Program-made: the position numbers and the translations under genes
Source: Actinocatenispora rupis
GTDB lineage: Bacteria > Actinomycetota > Actinomycetes > Mycobacteriales > Micromonosporaceae
Length of the DNA stretch: 49,966 bases
Reading direction: 5' to 3'
Assembly (NCBI RefSeq): GCF_016861975.1
Contig: NZ_BOMB01000055.1
Location: 1 to 49,966 of the forward strand
Part shown: positions 1-7,014 of the stretch, one piece after another
Layout of the letters: each line of letters starts with the position of its first letter
Numbering within the stretch: the stretch's first letter is position 1
The notes under the pieces: model-generated
The model's database searches: none
What the model saw: the letters and a program-made list of their open reading frames with translations, nothing else
Told to the model about the DNA's origin: nothing

Positions 1-217
1 CGCGGTCTCTCGTACTCGGGCCAACCTCGCCGCGGCGACGATCTGTTCCGCCGCCCGACTGTGGCCACCGCCACGCCGCCTCCGCGCGCCGTGCCGTACG
101 GCGAGGGACCGGATCGGGTGGCGGCGGGTAACGCGGGCGGCACGACACCGTTAGACACCTCGGAGTAGCCATTGTCCGACTCAGCGTGTTCCACACCGTG
201 ACCCCGAGGAGATACCT
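1..217. other. upstream region, no gene seen
   Basis: I see no convincing coding frame in this stretch. Its last part is the leader of the lipoprotein gene that follows, with a GAGGAGA ribosome binding site about 6 bases before the GTG at 218. A gene cut by the window edge cannot be excluded. Confidence 0.4.
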
Positions 218-823
218 GTGCGTACCACCGCGCTCCGCTGGCTCGTCGCCGGCGCCGCCGCCACCCTGCTGCTGTCCGGCTGCGGCGCGTCGACCGACAA
301 GGCGCAGCAGGCGAAGTCGAGCGCGACCCCGTCCGCGAGCGCACGCACCGACCGCGCGTCCGCGCCGCCCACGCCGAAGGTCAAGCGCGGCCCGCTGACC
401 GTACGGATGACGCCGGTGAAGCTCTCCGCCCGGCAGAAGGAGGCCGCCGACACCGTCTTCCAGTACTGGTCGCGCTACGGCGTGGCCGTCTCCACCCGCG
501 ACGTCGACGGCTCCGGCCTCGCCCTGGTACTCAGCGCGCGCAAGGCGACCGCCGGTACCACGAAGGTCGTGGACGCCCTCAAGGCCAAGAACGAGAAGTA
601 CGTCGGGGTGCTGGTGCTCGGCATCCGCAGCGTCGGCGTCGGTACGGACACCGCGACGGTCGACACCTGCGTCGACCAGAGCCGTTCCCGGCTGACCGAC
701 TCGAACGGGCAGACGGTGCAGGAGCCGGAGAAGCAGAACATCCTGCCCATCGCGCACACCCTGGTGAAGCGCAACGGCACCTGGCTCGTCGACAAGATCG
801 ACCAGGGCGGTTTCACCTGCTGA
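218..823 (+). CDS. predicted lipoprotein of unknown function
   Basis: A 201-residue secreted protein of unknown role. It starts at a GTG with a good GAGGAGA site upstream. The N-terminus is a lipoprotein signal: Arg3 and Arg7, a hydrophobic stretch at residues 8-19, then the lipobox LLSGC with the lipidated Cys at residue 22. A low-complexity Ser/Ala/Thr/Pro linker follows to about residue 50, then a mixed alpha/beta domain of about 145 residues with a Cys near residue 150 and a C-terminal Cys that could pair. The layout (tether plus NTF2-sized domain) is common among actinobacterial lipoproteins, but I do not recognise the family. It is transcribed toward the MerR gene but separated from it by that gene's own promoter. 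Confidence 0.85.
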   Translation: MRTTALRWLVAGAAATLLLSGCGASTDKAQQAKSSATPSASARTDRASAPPTPKVKRGPLTVRMTPVKLSARQKEAADTVFQYWSRYGVAVSTRDVDGSGLALVLSARKATAGTTKVVDALKAKNEKYVGVLVLGIRSVGVGTDTATVDTCVDQSRSRLTDSNGQTVQEPEKQNILPIAHTLVKRNGTWLVDKIDQGGFTC

Positions 824-832
824 CGGCTGGCG

Positions 833-848
833 TTGACAGCACTGTCAA
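833..848 (+). promoter_or_regulatory. palindromic operator over the -35 of the MerR gene
   Basis: The sequence TTGACAGCACTGTCAA is a palindrome with 7-base arms around a CA centre. Its left arm supplies a perfect -35 hexamer, TTGACA, and a possible -10, TAGCGT, lies at 853-858. The ATG at 866 is 7 bases past that hexamer, so the mRNA would be leaderless. A dyad on the promoter of a MerR gene fits autoregulation by the MerR protein. The spacer of 14 bases to TAGCGT is shorter than the long spacers usual at MerR promoters, so the exact -10 is uncertain. Confidence 0.55.
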
Positions 849-865
849 GGGCTAGCGTTGCCGGC

Positions 866-1285
866 ATGCGGATCGGTGAACTCGCCGCGGCGGCCGGCAC
901 CAGCACCCGGATGCTCCGGTACTACGAGCAGCAGGGGCTGCTGCCGGACCACCGGGACGGTCTCGGCCACCGGGCGTACGGCGCGGCGGAACTGCGGCTC
1001 GTGCAGGAGATCCTTGCGCTGCAACGGATCGGCTTCACGCTCGCGGAGGCCCGGCCGTTCGTCGACTGCCTGCGCGCCGGGCACGACAGCGGCGACGCCT
1101 GCCCCGCCTCGCTGGAAGTGTACGAGCGGAAACTCGCCGACCTGGACGCGCTGATCGCCACCCTCACCGCGGCGCGCCGGCAGGTACGCACCCAGCACGC
1201 CGCCGCGCTCGCCCGGCGTACCGCCGATCCGGCCGACCCACGGTGCCAGTTCGACGCCGTACCAACGGAAACGAGGTGCGCATGA
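866..1285 (+). CDS. MerR family transcriptional regulator
   Basis: A 139-residue DNA-binding regulator. The first 70 residues form the MerR winged helix-turn-helix: MRIGELAAAAG, then the signature RMLRYYEQQGLL and an HRAYG wing. The rest is a dimerisation helix and a short effector region with Cys at residue 63 (FVDCL), near residue 75 (DACP) and near the C-terminus. The short effector region resembles MerR proteins that sit beside thioredoxin genes in actinobacteria; metal or thiol sensing is inferred, not shown. I chose the ATG at 866 over in-frame upstream codons because the MerR fold begins there and a promoter lies immediately upstream. Its stop overlaps the thioredoxin start (ATGA), so the two are probably cotranscribed and coupled. 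Confidence 0.9.
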   Translation: MRIGELAAAAGTSTRMLRYYEQQGLLPDHRDGLGHRAYGAAELRLVQEILALQRIGFTLAEARPFVDCLRAGHDSGDACPASLEVYERKLADLDALIATLTAARRQVRTQHAAALARRTADPADPRCQFDAVPTETRCA

Positions 1286-1632
1286 GCGCTCAGCAGACAG
1301 CGACCGGCCACGGCAACGTGCGGGCGGTGACCGACGCGTCGTTCGCCGCCGACGTCCTCGACAGCGACCTGCCCGTCCTGGTCGACTTCTGGACCGACTG
1401 GTGCCCGCCCTGCAAACGGCTCGCGCCGATCATCGACCAGCTCGCCGCCGAGTACGCCGGGCGGGTGCGGATCGTCAGCATGGACGCCGAAGCCGAACCG
1501 AACACCGCGCGAAACCTTGCCATCATGGCGTTTCCGACCCTCGCCGTCTACTCCCACGGCGAACTCGTCCGGCGGATCGTCGGCCTGCAACCGAAACGCA
1601 CCCTCGCCCGGCTCCTCGACGAGGTCGCCTGA
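1282..1632 (+). CDS. trxA: thioredoxin
   Basis: A 116-residue thioredoxin, a cytosolic protein-disulfide reductase. The active site is WCPPCK with cysteines at 41 and 44. Classical thioredoxin has WCGPCK, so the Gly-to-Pro change would be expected to alter the redox potential. The cis-proline is present at residue 85 (FPT), and the usual VDFW strand precedes the active site. The ATG at 1282 overlaps the stop of the MerR gene as ATGA and has a GAGG site about 6 bases upstream; an ATG-like start 13 codons earlier lies inside the MerR gene and is not needed. The MerR regulator probably controls this gene, linking it to thiol or metal stress (inferred). Confidence 0.93.
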   Translation: MSAQQTATGHGNVRAVTDASFAADVLDSDLPVLVDFWTDWCPPCKRLAPIIDQLAAEYAGRVRIVSMDAEAEPNTARNLAIMAFPTLAVYSHGELVRRIVGLQPKRTLARLLDEVA

Positions 1633-1679
1633 CCCAGGAAGGCACGCCGCGGTACGGCATCGTCCCCCCGTACCGCGGT

Positions 1680-1692
1680 GTCCACAGTGGAC
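1680..1692. repeat. dispersed palindrome GTCCACAGTGGAC
   Basis: A perfect 13-base palindrome with an A at its centre, 48 bases after the thioredoxin stop. With the preceding GT and following GG it shares 17 bases with the copy at 31363. Confidence 0.7.
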
Positions 1693-1738
1693 GGCATGGA
1701 GTACTCGGATCGTTCGGCACGCTCGCCAGGCTACGGGG

Positions 1739-1789
1739 TTCTGCCGCGGTCCGGGTTCTGCCGCGCTCCGGGTTCTGGCGCGGTCCGGG
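1739..1789. repeat. three 17-bp tandem repeats
   Basis: Three adjacent units of TTCTGCCGCGGTCCGGG, the second and third each with one change. The region has no gene, so the repeat is non-coding. Confidence 0.7.
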
Positions 1790-2057
1790 CCACAGGCTGC
1801 GCAGGCTGGTACGTCTGGCCGGAGCGGGCCCAGCCTCGGTCCGTTGTTCGAACGGCGGGCCGCCCGGGTCCGAGGCTCGTGTGGCTACCGGGATCTGTTC
1901 CGGACCGAGGCTGCGGTCCGGGGGCTCGGGGCGGGCTCTGAGCGGCCGGGTACCTCAGGTCGCCGCGACGTTTCGCTCCAACCGCCGGCAGGGTCCAACC
2001 CGAACCCCGGAGCCGATGCGCCCGACGAATGTCGCGCCGCAAGGCGGTCGTTGCCGC

Positions 2058-2082
2058 GCATCCGTTGCGGGCAGGGCGATTC
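2058..2082 (+). repeat. REP-like element, copy A
   Basis: GCATCCGTTGCGGGCAGGGC and the following GATTC match the dispersed element centred on ATCCGTTGCGC that recurs near gene ends in this window. It is the most diverged of the listed copies. Confidence 0.45.
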
Positions 2083-2230
2083 ACATTCACGCGGTGCCCA
2101 AGGACAGCCCCCCACCCACCCCGGGGGGCGAACCCCGACACGATCCTACCCAAACCGCCACCGCCCCGCCCCACCCTGTGGACAGCCCGAGCGTACCTGT
2201 GGACACGCCGCCAACCCCGTACCAGCCGTG

Positions 2231-2932
2231 CTAGGGAAGCCGCAGCGCCGGATGGTCGCCGATGACGGTGGCGGAGTTGGGGGCGACTTCGGTGAAGCCG
2301 GCGTCGTGTACGACGGGGAGTCCGCTGCCGGCGAGGTGCCGCCACCGTTCGGGCGATGCGGTGCGGACGGCGAGGGGGAAGCCGGCGTCGGCCCAGATCT
2401 CGCGGGCGGCGGCGGGCAGCGCGGCGTACGTGAGCTGTGCGCCGTGTCCGGTCTGTGCCATGGCTTTGCCGGCGGTCATGGTGAGGGCGGGGTTGAGCCA
2501 CAGCACGGGGGTGCCGGCGGCGGGCGCGGCGGGTGGTTCGGTGTCGTCGAGGTCGGTGCCGCCGACCTGGAGGCGGGCGAGGTCGCGCGGCCACCCGTCG
2601 AGCGGTACGGGTGGGAAGACCCGCACGGTGGCGCTGCGGTGCCGTACGGTCAGCCCGTCGAGTGCTTCGGCGCGGCGCCATTCCGCACCGCGCGCCCGGC
2701 GTACGACTTTGCGGATGCGGCCGTCGGTCCACGCGTGCACGGCGTCGTGCCAGTCGCCGGCGGGGTCGGTGGTGCGCGGGTCGGTGAGGAAGGTCAGGAC
2801 GGCGCGCGCGGACGCCTCCAACGCGTCGGTACGTTCCGGCGGTTCGGCCCGTTCGAGCCGCACGACCAGTGGCAGCACGTACTGCGGGGCGGCGTCGCGG
2901 GGGTCGGTCGGTGCGCTCACGACTCGCAGCAT
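2231..2932 (-). CDS. Pth2-type peptidyl-tRNA hydrolase-like protein
   Basis: About 233 residues, depending on the start. The C-terminal 90 residues look like the Pth2 fold: NPALTMTAGKAMAQTGHGAQ resembles the conserved N-terminal helix of that family, followed by the strand FPLAVRTAS and then VVHDAGFTEVAPNSATV. The first 130 residues are an actinobacterial extension with a PQYVLPLVVR strand. The family releases peptides from tRNA; that this protein does so is inferred from family resemblance. I placed the start at the ATG at 2932, one base after the stop of the short gene upstream; a GTG at 2920 is also possible, and neither has a strong ribosome site. Conversely oriented thioredoxin lies 598 bases beyond its stop. 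Confidence 0.7.
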   Translation of the reverse strand: MLRVVSAPTDPRDAAPQYVLPLVVRLERAEPPERTDALEASARAVLTFLTDPRTTDPAGDWHDAVHAWTDGRIRKVVRRARGAEWRRAEALDGLTVRHRSATVRVFPPVPLDGWPRDLARLQVGGTDLDDTEPPAAPAAGTPVLWLNPALTMTAGKAMAQTGHGAQLTYAALPAAAREIWADAGFPLAVRTASPERWRHLAGSGLPVVHDAGFTEVAPNSATVIGDHPALRLP

Positions 2933-2933
2933 G

Positions 2934-3203
2934 TCACGCCAGCGTGGCCGAACGGCGGGCAACGTCACGCATCGCACCGCGGACGCGCGGGCCGGGGCGT
3001 GGCTGCACAGCTTGCTGGCCGGCCGCGCCGAGCCCGTTCACCTCGCCGGGTTGTCGGCACGAGCGGGCACGCACGCGCACCTCCGCCTTGCCAGACAACG
3101 CATGGACTCCGGCCCGCTCGACCGAACGGCGGGCGAACGCGCGCCGCTCCGCCGCCGGCGTGTCCCCGGTACGCATCCCGACGGTGACCCTGTTGTCGTT
3201 CAC
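2934..3203 (-). pseudogene. possible truncated HPF/RaiA-like ORF
   Basis: An 89-codon frame from a GTG at 3203 to a stop one base before the Pth2-like gene. Its first 40 residues (RVTVGMRTGD, then a helix with ARRSVERAG, then AEVRVRA) have the strand-helix-strand pattern of the short actinobacterial ribosome-hibernation proteins of the HPF/RaiA family. After about residue 37 the third-position GC falls (codons such as TCT, CGA, CAA) and the match to that family fades, which suggests a frameshift or decay. It could be a decayed gene, a short active gene, or chance. The tight junction to the next gene (stop, one base, ATG) favours a formerly translated frame. Confidence 0.35.
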
Positions 3204-3256
3204 CGACGACGAGCCGACGCCGTCGGCGGCGGCGATGGCGCCCTGCGAAGACACAC

Positions 3257-4045
3257 CTAGGGGCGGGTCGCGACGGTGACGAGGTGGCTGCTGGTGCCGT
3301 GCAGGGACGGTTCGTGTTCGACGCGGCGCAGCAGGTCGAGCAGCAGCGCGGTACGTTCCGGGTCGGCGAGGATCCGGTCGAGGTCGGGGAGCTGCCACAG
3401 GGATCCTTCGACGGCGGCCACGGTGGTGACGTCGAGGCCGGCCTCGCGTGCCTCGGCGGCGGGTTCCTCGGGCCGGTGGAAGTACGCGTCGGTGAACCAG
3501 GTTCGGCCCGGTTCGGTGTTGCGGTGGACGCCGGTGGCGAGGGCGCGTTCGACGATGGGCAGGAACCGCGGGTCGTCGTAGAAGCCCTTGACGAAGCCGT
3601 CGTGCATGCTGGCGAACCGGCTGATGGTGGCGGCGACCACGACCCCGCCGGGGCGTACGACGCGGGCCGCCTCGCGCCAGGCGGTGATCCGGTCGGCGCG
3701 GTCGAGCAGGTGGTAGAGCGGGCCGAGCAGGAGTACCGCGTCGGCGGAGTCGTCGGGTTCGGTGAGGGCGCGGGCGTCGCCGACGGCGGCGGTGACGCCG
3801 GGCAGTTCGGCCGCGGCGGCGACGTGGCCGGCGATGGGGTCGACGAGGTGGACGGTGTGGCCGGCGTCGGCGAGCCACCCCGCGTACGCGCCGGTCGCGC
3901 CGCCGACGTCGAGGATCCGGGCCGGCGCGGGCGGCAGGTACCGGGTGAGGATGTCGCGGGTGCGCAGCGCTTCCAGCAGTCCGCCGCCGGTGGTGAGCCG
4001 GGTGCGTTCGCCGCCGGCGCGGTAGTACTCGGAGATGTCGGCCAT
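3257..4045 (-). CDS. class I SAM-dependent methyltransferase
   Basis: A 262-residue cytosolic methyltransferase. The SAM-binding motif I is [16 protein letters not shown] near residue 47, followed by VHLVDPI (the acidic end of strand 2), GDARAL, and [12 protein letters not shown] (post-I and motif II). It resembles the Methyltransf_11/UbiE-like group, which acts on small molecules; the substrate is unknown. I chose the ATG at 4045 (MADISEYY); an ATG three codons upstream is also possible. It is divergent from tex across about 190 bases. The upstream start extending to 4081 would add a basic tail not typical of the family. Confidence 0.88.
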   Translation of the reverse strand: MADISEYYRAGGERTRLTTGGGLLEALRTRDILTRYLPPAPARILDVGGATGAYAGWLADAGHTVHLVDPIAGHVAAAAELPGVTAAVGDARALTEPDDSADAVLLLGPLYHLLDRADRITAWREAARVVRPGGVVVAATISRFASMHDGFVKGFYDDPRFLPIVERALATGVHRNTEPGRTWFTDAYFHRPEEPAAEAREAGLDVTTVAAVEGSLWQLPDLDRILADPERTALLLDLLRRVEHEPSLHGTSSHLVTVATRP

Positions 4046-4236
4046 GTGACGCATGGTGCGGCGGGCACCGACGGTGGGCAACCGGTTTGTCCGGCCTTGG
4101 GCGCGGGTTGCGCGCGGGCCTGTCGGCCCCGGACGGCAGAATGCTCGTCCAGGAGGCCCGTACCGAAACGGGTGTCGGGCGGTCGGCCGGTCGACGCCCG
4201 CGGGCCCGCAGCGACGACGGACGAAGGATGACGATC

Positions 4237-6597
4237 GTGACAGTGTCTGTGCATCGGCGGATCGCCGAGGAGCTGGGCGTACGCGACGGTCAGGTGGCCG
4301 CCGCCGTCGATCTGCTCGACGGCGGCGCCACCGTGCCGTTCATCGCGCGGTACCGGAAGGAGGTCACCGGCGCGCTGGACGACGCGCAGCTGCGCACGCT
4401 GGAGGAGCGCCTGCGGTACCTGCGGGAGCTGGAGGAGCGGCGCGCCGCGGTACTGGACTCGATCCGCGGCCAGGGCAAGCTGGACGAGGCGCTGGAGCAG
4501 CAGATCCTGGCGGCCGACTCGAAGGCGCGGCTGGAGGACATCTACCTGCCGTACAAGCCGAAGCGGCGGACGAAGGCGCAGATCGCGCGGGAGGCGGGAC
4601 TGGAGCCGCTGGCCGAGACGCTGCTGGCGGACCCGACGCAGGACCCCCGCACCGTCGCCGCGGCGTACGTGACGGGTGAGGTGGCGGACGCGGCGGCGGC
4701 GCTGGAGGGCGCGCGGTCGATCCTGGTGGAGCGGTTCGGTGAGGACGCCGACCTGATCGGCGAGCTGCGCGAGCTGATGTGGACGCGCGGCCACCTGGTG
4801 TCGAAGGTGCGCGACGGCAAGGAGGAGGCGGGCGCGAAGTTCGCCGACTACTTCGACTTCTCCGAGCCGTACCAGAAGCTGCCGTCGCACCGGATCCTCG
4901 CCATGTTCCGCGGGGAGAAGGAGGAGGTGCTGGAGCTGTCGTTCGTGCCGGACGAGCCGCCCGCGCCGGACGCTCCCCCGCCCACCGGCCCCAGCGTGTA
5001 CGAGGGGCGCATCGCCGGCCGGTTCGGGGTCCGGGACGAGGGCCGTCCGGCGGACCGGTGGCTGGCGGACACGGTGCGCTGGGCCTGGCGTACCCGGATC
5101 CTGGTGCATCTCGGCATCGACCTGCGGACGCGGCTGTTCGCGGCGGCCGAGGAGGAGGCGGTGCGGGTGTTCGCGGCGAACCTGCGCGACCTGCTGCTCG
5201 CCGCGCCGGCCGGTACCCGCGCCACGATGGGCCTCGACCCGGGCTTCCGTACGGGGGTGAAGGTGGCGGTGGTCGACGCGACCGGCAAGGTGGTCGACAC
5301 GGCGACGATCTACCCGCACGTACCGCAGCGGAAGTGGGACGCGTCGCTCGCGACGCTGGCCGCGCTGGCCGCGAAGCACTCGGTGGAGCTGATCGCGATC
5401 GGCAACGGCACCGCGTCCCGGGAGACCGACAAGCTGGCCGCCGACCTCATCGCGAAGCATCCGGAACTCTCGCTGACCAAGGTGGTCGTGTCGGAGGCGG
5501 GCGCGTCGGTCTACTCCGCCTCGGCGTACGCGTCGTCCGAGCTGCCGGAGCTGGACGTGTCGCTGCGCGGCGCGGTGTCGATCGCCCGCCGGTTGCAGGA
5601 TCCGCTCGCCGAGCTGGTGAAGATCGACCCGCAGTCGATCGGCGTCGGCCAGTACCAGCACGACCTGTCGTACGGGAAGCTGTCGCGGTCGCTGGACGCC
5701 GTCGTCGAGGACTGCGTGAACGCGGTGGGGGTGGACGTCAACACCGCGTCGGCGCCGCTGCTGACCCGGGTGTCGGGCATCGGTACCGGGCTGGCGGAGA
5801 ACATCGTGCTGCACCGGGACGCGAACGGGCCGTTCCGGTCCCGTACGGCGCTGAAGGAGGTGCCGCGGCTGGGGCCGAAGGCGTTCGAGCAGTGCGCCGG
5901 CTTCCTGCGCATCCCGGGCGGCGACGACCCGCTGGACACGTCCTCGGTGCACCCGGAGGCGTACCCGGTGGTGCGGCGGATCATCGAGCGCACCGGCACG
6001 CCGATCGGCGACCTGATCGGCGACACGGCCACGCTGCGGACGCTGACGCCGGCGGACTTCGTGGACGAGACCTTCGGCGTACCGACGGTCACGGACATCC
6101 TTGCGGAGCTGGAGAAGCCGGGCCGTGACCCGCGGCCGGAGTTCCGGACGGCGACGTTCGCCGAGGGGGTCGAGACGCTCGGCGACCTGACGCCCGGGAT
6201 GGTACTGGAGGGCACCGTGACGAACGTGGCGGCGTTCGGCGCGTTCGTCGACGTCGGCGTGCACCAGGACGGGCTGGTACACGTGTCGGCGCTGTCGAAG
6301 ACGTTCGTGAAGGACCCGCGGGACGTGGTGAAGTCGGGCGACGTGGTGCGCGTCAAGGTGCTGGACGTGGACATCCCGCGCAAGCGCATCTCGTTGACGC
6401 TGCGGCTGGACGACGAGCCGGCCGCGGGCGGCGGCGGTGGCGGGCGGCGGGCCGAGGGTGGCCAGCGCCGGCCGGACCGGGACCGCGGTGCGCCGCGCCG
6501 CTCCGGCGGTACGCCGCGGCAGCAGCGCCCGCAGCGTCCGGCGGCGGACACGGCGCTGGCCGACGCGCTGCGCCGGGCGGGTCTGGTCAAGGAGTGA
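4237..6597 (+). CDS. tex: Tex family RNA-binding transcription accessory protein
   Basis: A 786-residue homologue of Tex, an RNA-binding protein that works with the transcription machinery. The domains are in the standard order: N-terminal helical Tex_N region ([18 protein letters not shown]), a YqgF/RNase H-like domain from about residue 328 ([18 protein letters not shown]), helix-hairpin-helix repeats near 498-560 ([19 protein letters not shown]), and an S1 RNA-binding domain from about 653 ([19 protein letters not shown]). The last 55 residues are a Gly/Arg-rich tail, an actinobacterial extension likely to add RNA contacts. I chose the GTG at 4237 because AAGGA lies 8 bases upstream and the protein then begins [13 protein letters not shown] as in relatives; the ATG at 4228 overlaps that site. 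It is monocistronic and ends at a strong palindrome. Confidence 0.95.
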   Translation: MTVSVHRRIAEELGVRDGQVAAAVDLLDGGATVPFIARYRKEVTGALDDAQLRTLEERLRYLRELEERRAAVLDSIRGQGKLDEALEQQILAADSKARLEDIYLPYKPKRRTKAQIAREAGLEPLAETLLADPTQDPRTVAAAYVTGEVADAAAALEGARSILVERFGEDADLIGELRELMWTRGHLVSKVRDGKEEAGAKFADYFDFSEPYQKLPSHRILAMFRGEKEEVLELSFVPDEPPAPDAPPPTGPSVYEGRIAGRFGVRDEGRPADRWLADTVRWAWRTRILVHLGIDLRTRLFAAAEEEAVRVFAANLRDLLLAAPAGTRATMGLDPGFRTGVKVAVVDATGKVVDTATIYPHVPQRKWDASLATLAALAAKHSVELIAIGNGTASRETDKLAADLIAKHPELSLTKVVVSEAGASVYSASAYASSELPELDVSLRGAVSIARRLQDPLAELVKIDPQSIGVGQYQHDLSYGKLSRSLDAVVEDCVNAVGVDVNTASAPLLTRVSGIGTGLAENIVLHRDANGPFRSRTALKEVPRLGPKAFEQCAGFLRIPGGDDPLDTSSVHPEAYPVVRRIIERTGTPIGDLIGDTATLRTLTPADFVDETFGVPTVTDILAELEKPGRDPRPEFRTATFAEGVETLGDLTPGMVLEGTVTNVAAFGAFVDVGVHQDGLVHVSALSKTFVKDPRDVVKSGDVVRVKVLDVDIPRKRISLTLRLDDEPAAGGGGGGRRAEGGQRRPDRDRGAPRRSGGTPRQQRPQRPAADTALADALRRAGLVKE

Positions 6598-6602
6598 CGT
6601 CG

Positions 6603-6638
6603 CGCCGGTGTCCCGCGAGCGCTCGCGGGACACCGGCG
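6603..6638. terminator. perfect 36-base palindrome, bidirectional terminator
   Basis: Two 18-base arms with no loop, core CCCGCGAGCGCTCGCGGG, sit 5 bases after the tex stop and 8 bases beyond the stop of the converging small ORF. There is no U tract, as is usual in actinobacteria. The position fits a shared terminator. Confidence 0.7.
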
Positions 6639-6646
6639 ATGAACGG

Positions 6647-6814
6647 TCAGAGCGGCGGTTCCGGCGGCGGCTCGGTCGGCGGCGTCGGGTTCGGTACGGG
6701 CGGCTCGGGCGGCGCCGGGGCCGGCGGTACCGGCTCGGGCGACGGGTACGGCTCGGGTGGCATCGGCCCCGGGCCTGGCTGCGGTACGGGCTGGAGCGGG
6801 TCCGGCACGGTCAC
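6647..6814 (-). CDS. short proline-rich protein
   Basis: A 55-residue frame from a GTG at 6814 that has a well-placed GGAG site 6 bases upstream. It reads VTVPDPLQPVPQPGPG and continues as repeats of PxPEP, PAPAPPEPP and PTPPTEPPPEPP, with about half of all residues proline and no Lys or Arg. It is too small and too biased to place in a family. It has no signal peptide. The good ribosome site and the shared palindromic terminator with tex support real expression; low-complexity GC-rich DNA can give such frames by chance, so this remains uncertain. It lies 200 bases downstream of the beta-propeller gene on the same strand. Confidence 0.45.
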   Translation of the reverse strand: MTVPDPLQPVPQPGPGPMPPEPYPSPEPVPPAPAPPEPPVPNPTPPTEPPPEPPL

Positions 6815-7014
6815 GGCGGTCTCCGTTCGTCCGTGGGCGGCCCGGGAGCCGGCCGACCAACCCCGTTCGGCCGACTCCCGGTTTACTCCCCCGGTCCCCG
6901 TCCGGCCACCCCCCAGCAGCCCACGACGGGGACACCTTCATCGTGCCCGGCTCGGCGGCCCGCGAAACCCGTCCGGCGCCCGGACGTGCGCGGGCAAACC
7001 GGACGGATACCGCG

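Larger units (their letters stand above)
1633..2230. other. 598-base repeat-rich intergenic region, no gene
   Basis: This lies between two converging genes. Open frames here have poor start sites and no recognisable product. It holds a copy of the dispersed GTCCACAGTGGAC palindrome (1680-1692), three 17-bp tandem units (1739-1789), a 12-bp inverted repeat AGCCTCGGTCCG (1832-1843) with its complement at 1901-1912, a REP-like element (2058-2082), and two TGTGGACA octamers 21 bases apart (2177 and 2198) that match 8 of 9 bases of the actinobacterial DnaA box on the other strand. Confidence 0.6.

Noticed and set aside
1678-1941. 87-codon frame beginning MSTVDGMEYSD
   Set aside because: Its start is the dispersed palindrome, it has no ribosome site, and it runs through 17-bp tandem repeats with no recognisable domain.
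1633-2230. Chromosome replication origin
   Set aside because: Only a few DnaA-box-like sites are present, with no dnaA, dnaN or other origin genes nearby.
4087-4236. N-terminal extension of Tex to 4087
   Set aside because: The extension is not Tex-like and the GTG at 4237 has a well-spaced AAGGA site.
2965-6633. 1222-codon frame opposite tex and the methyltransferase
   Set aside because: Tex is unmistakable on the other strand, and this frame lacks any known domain.
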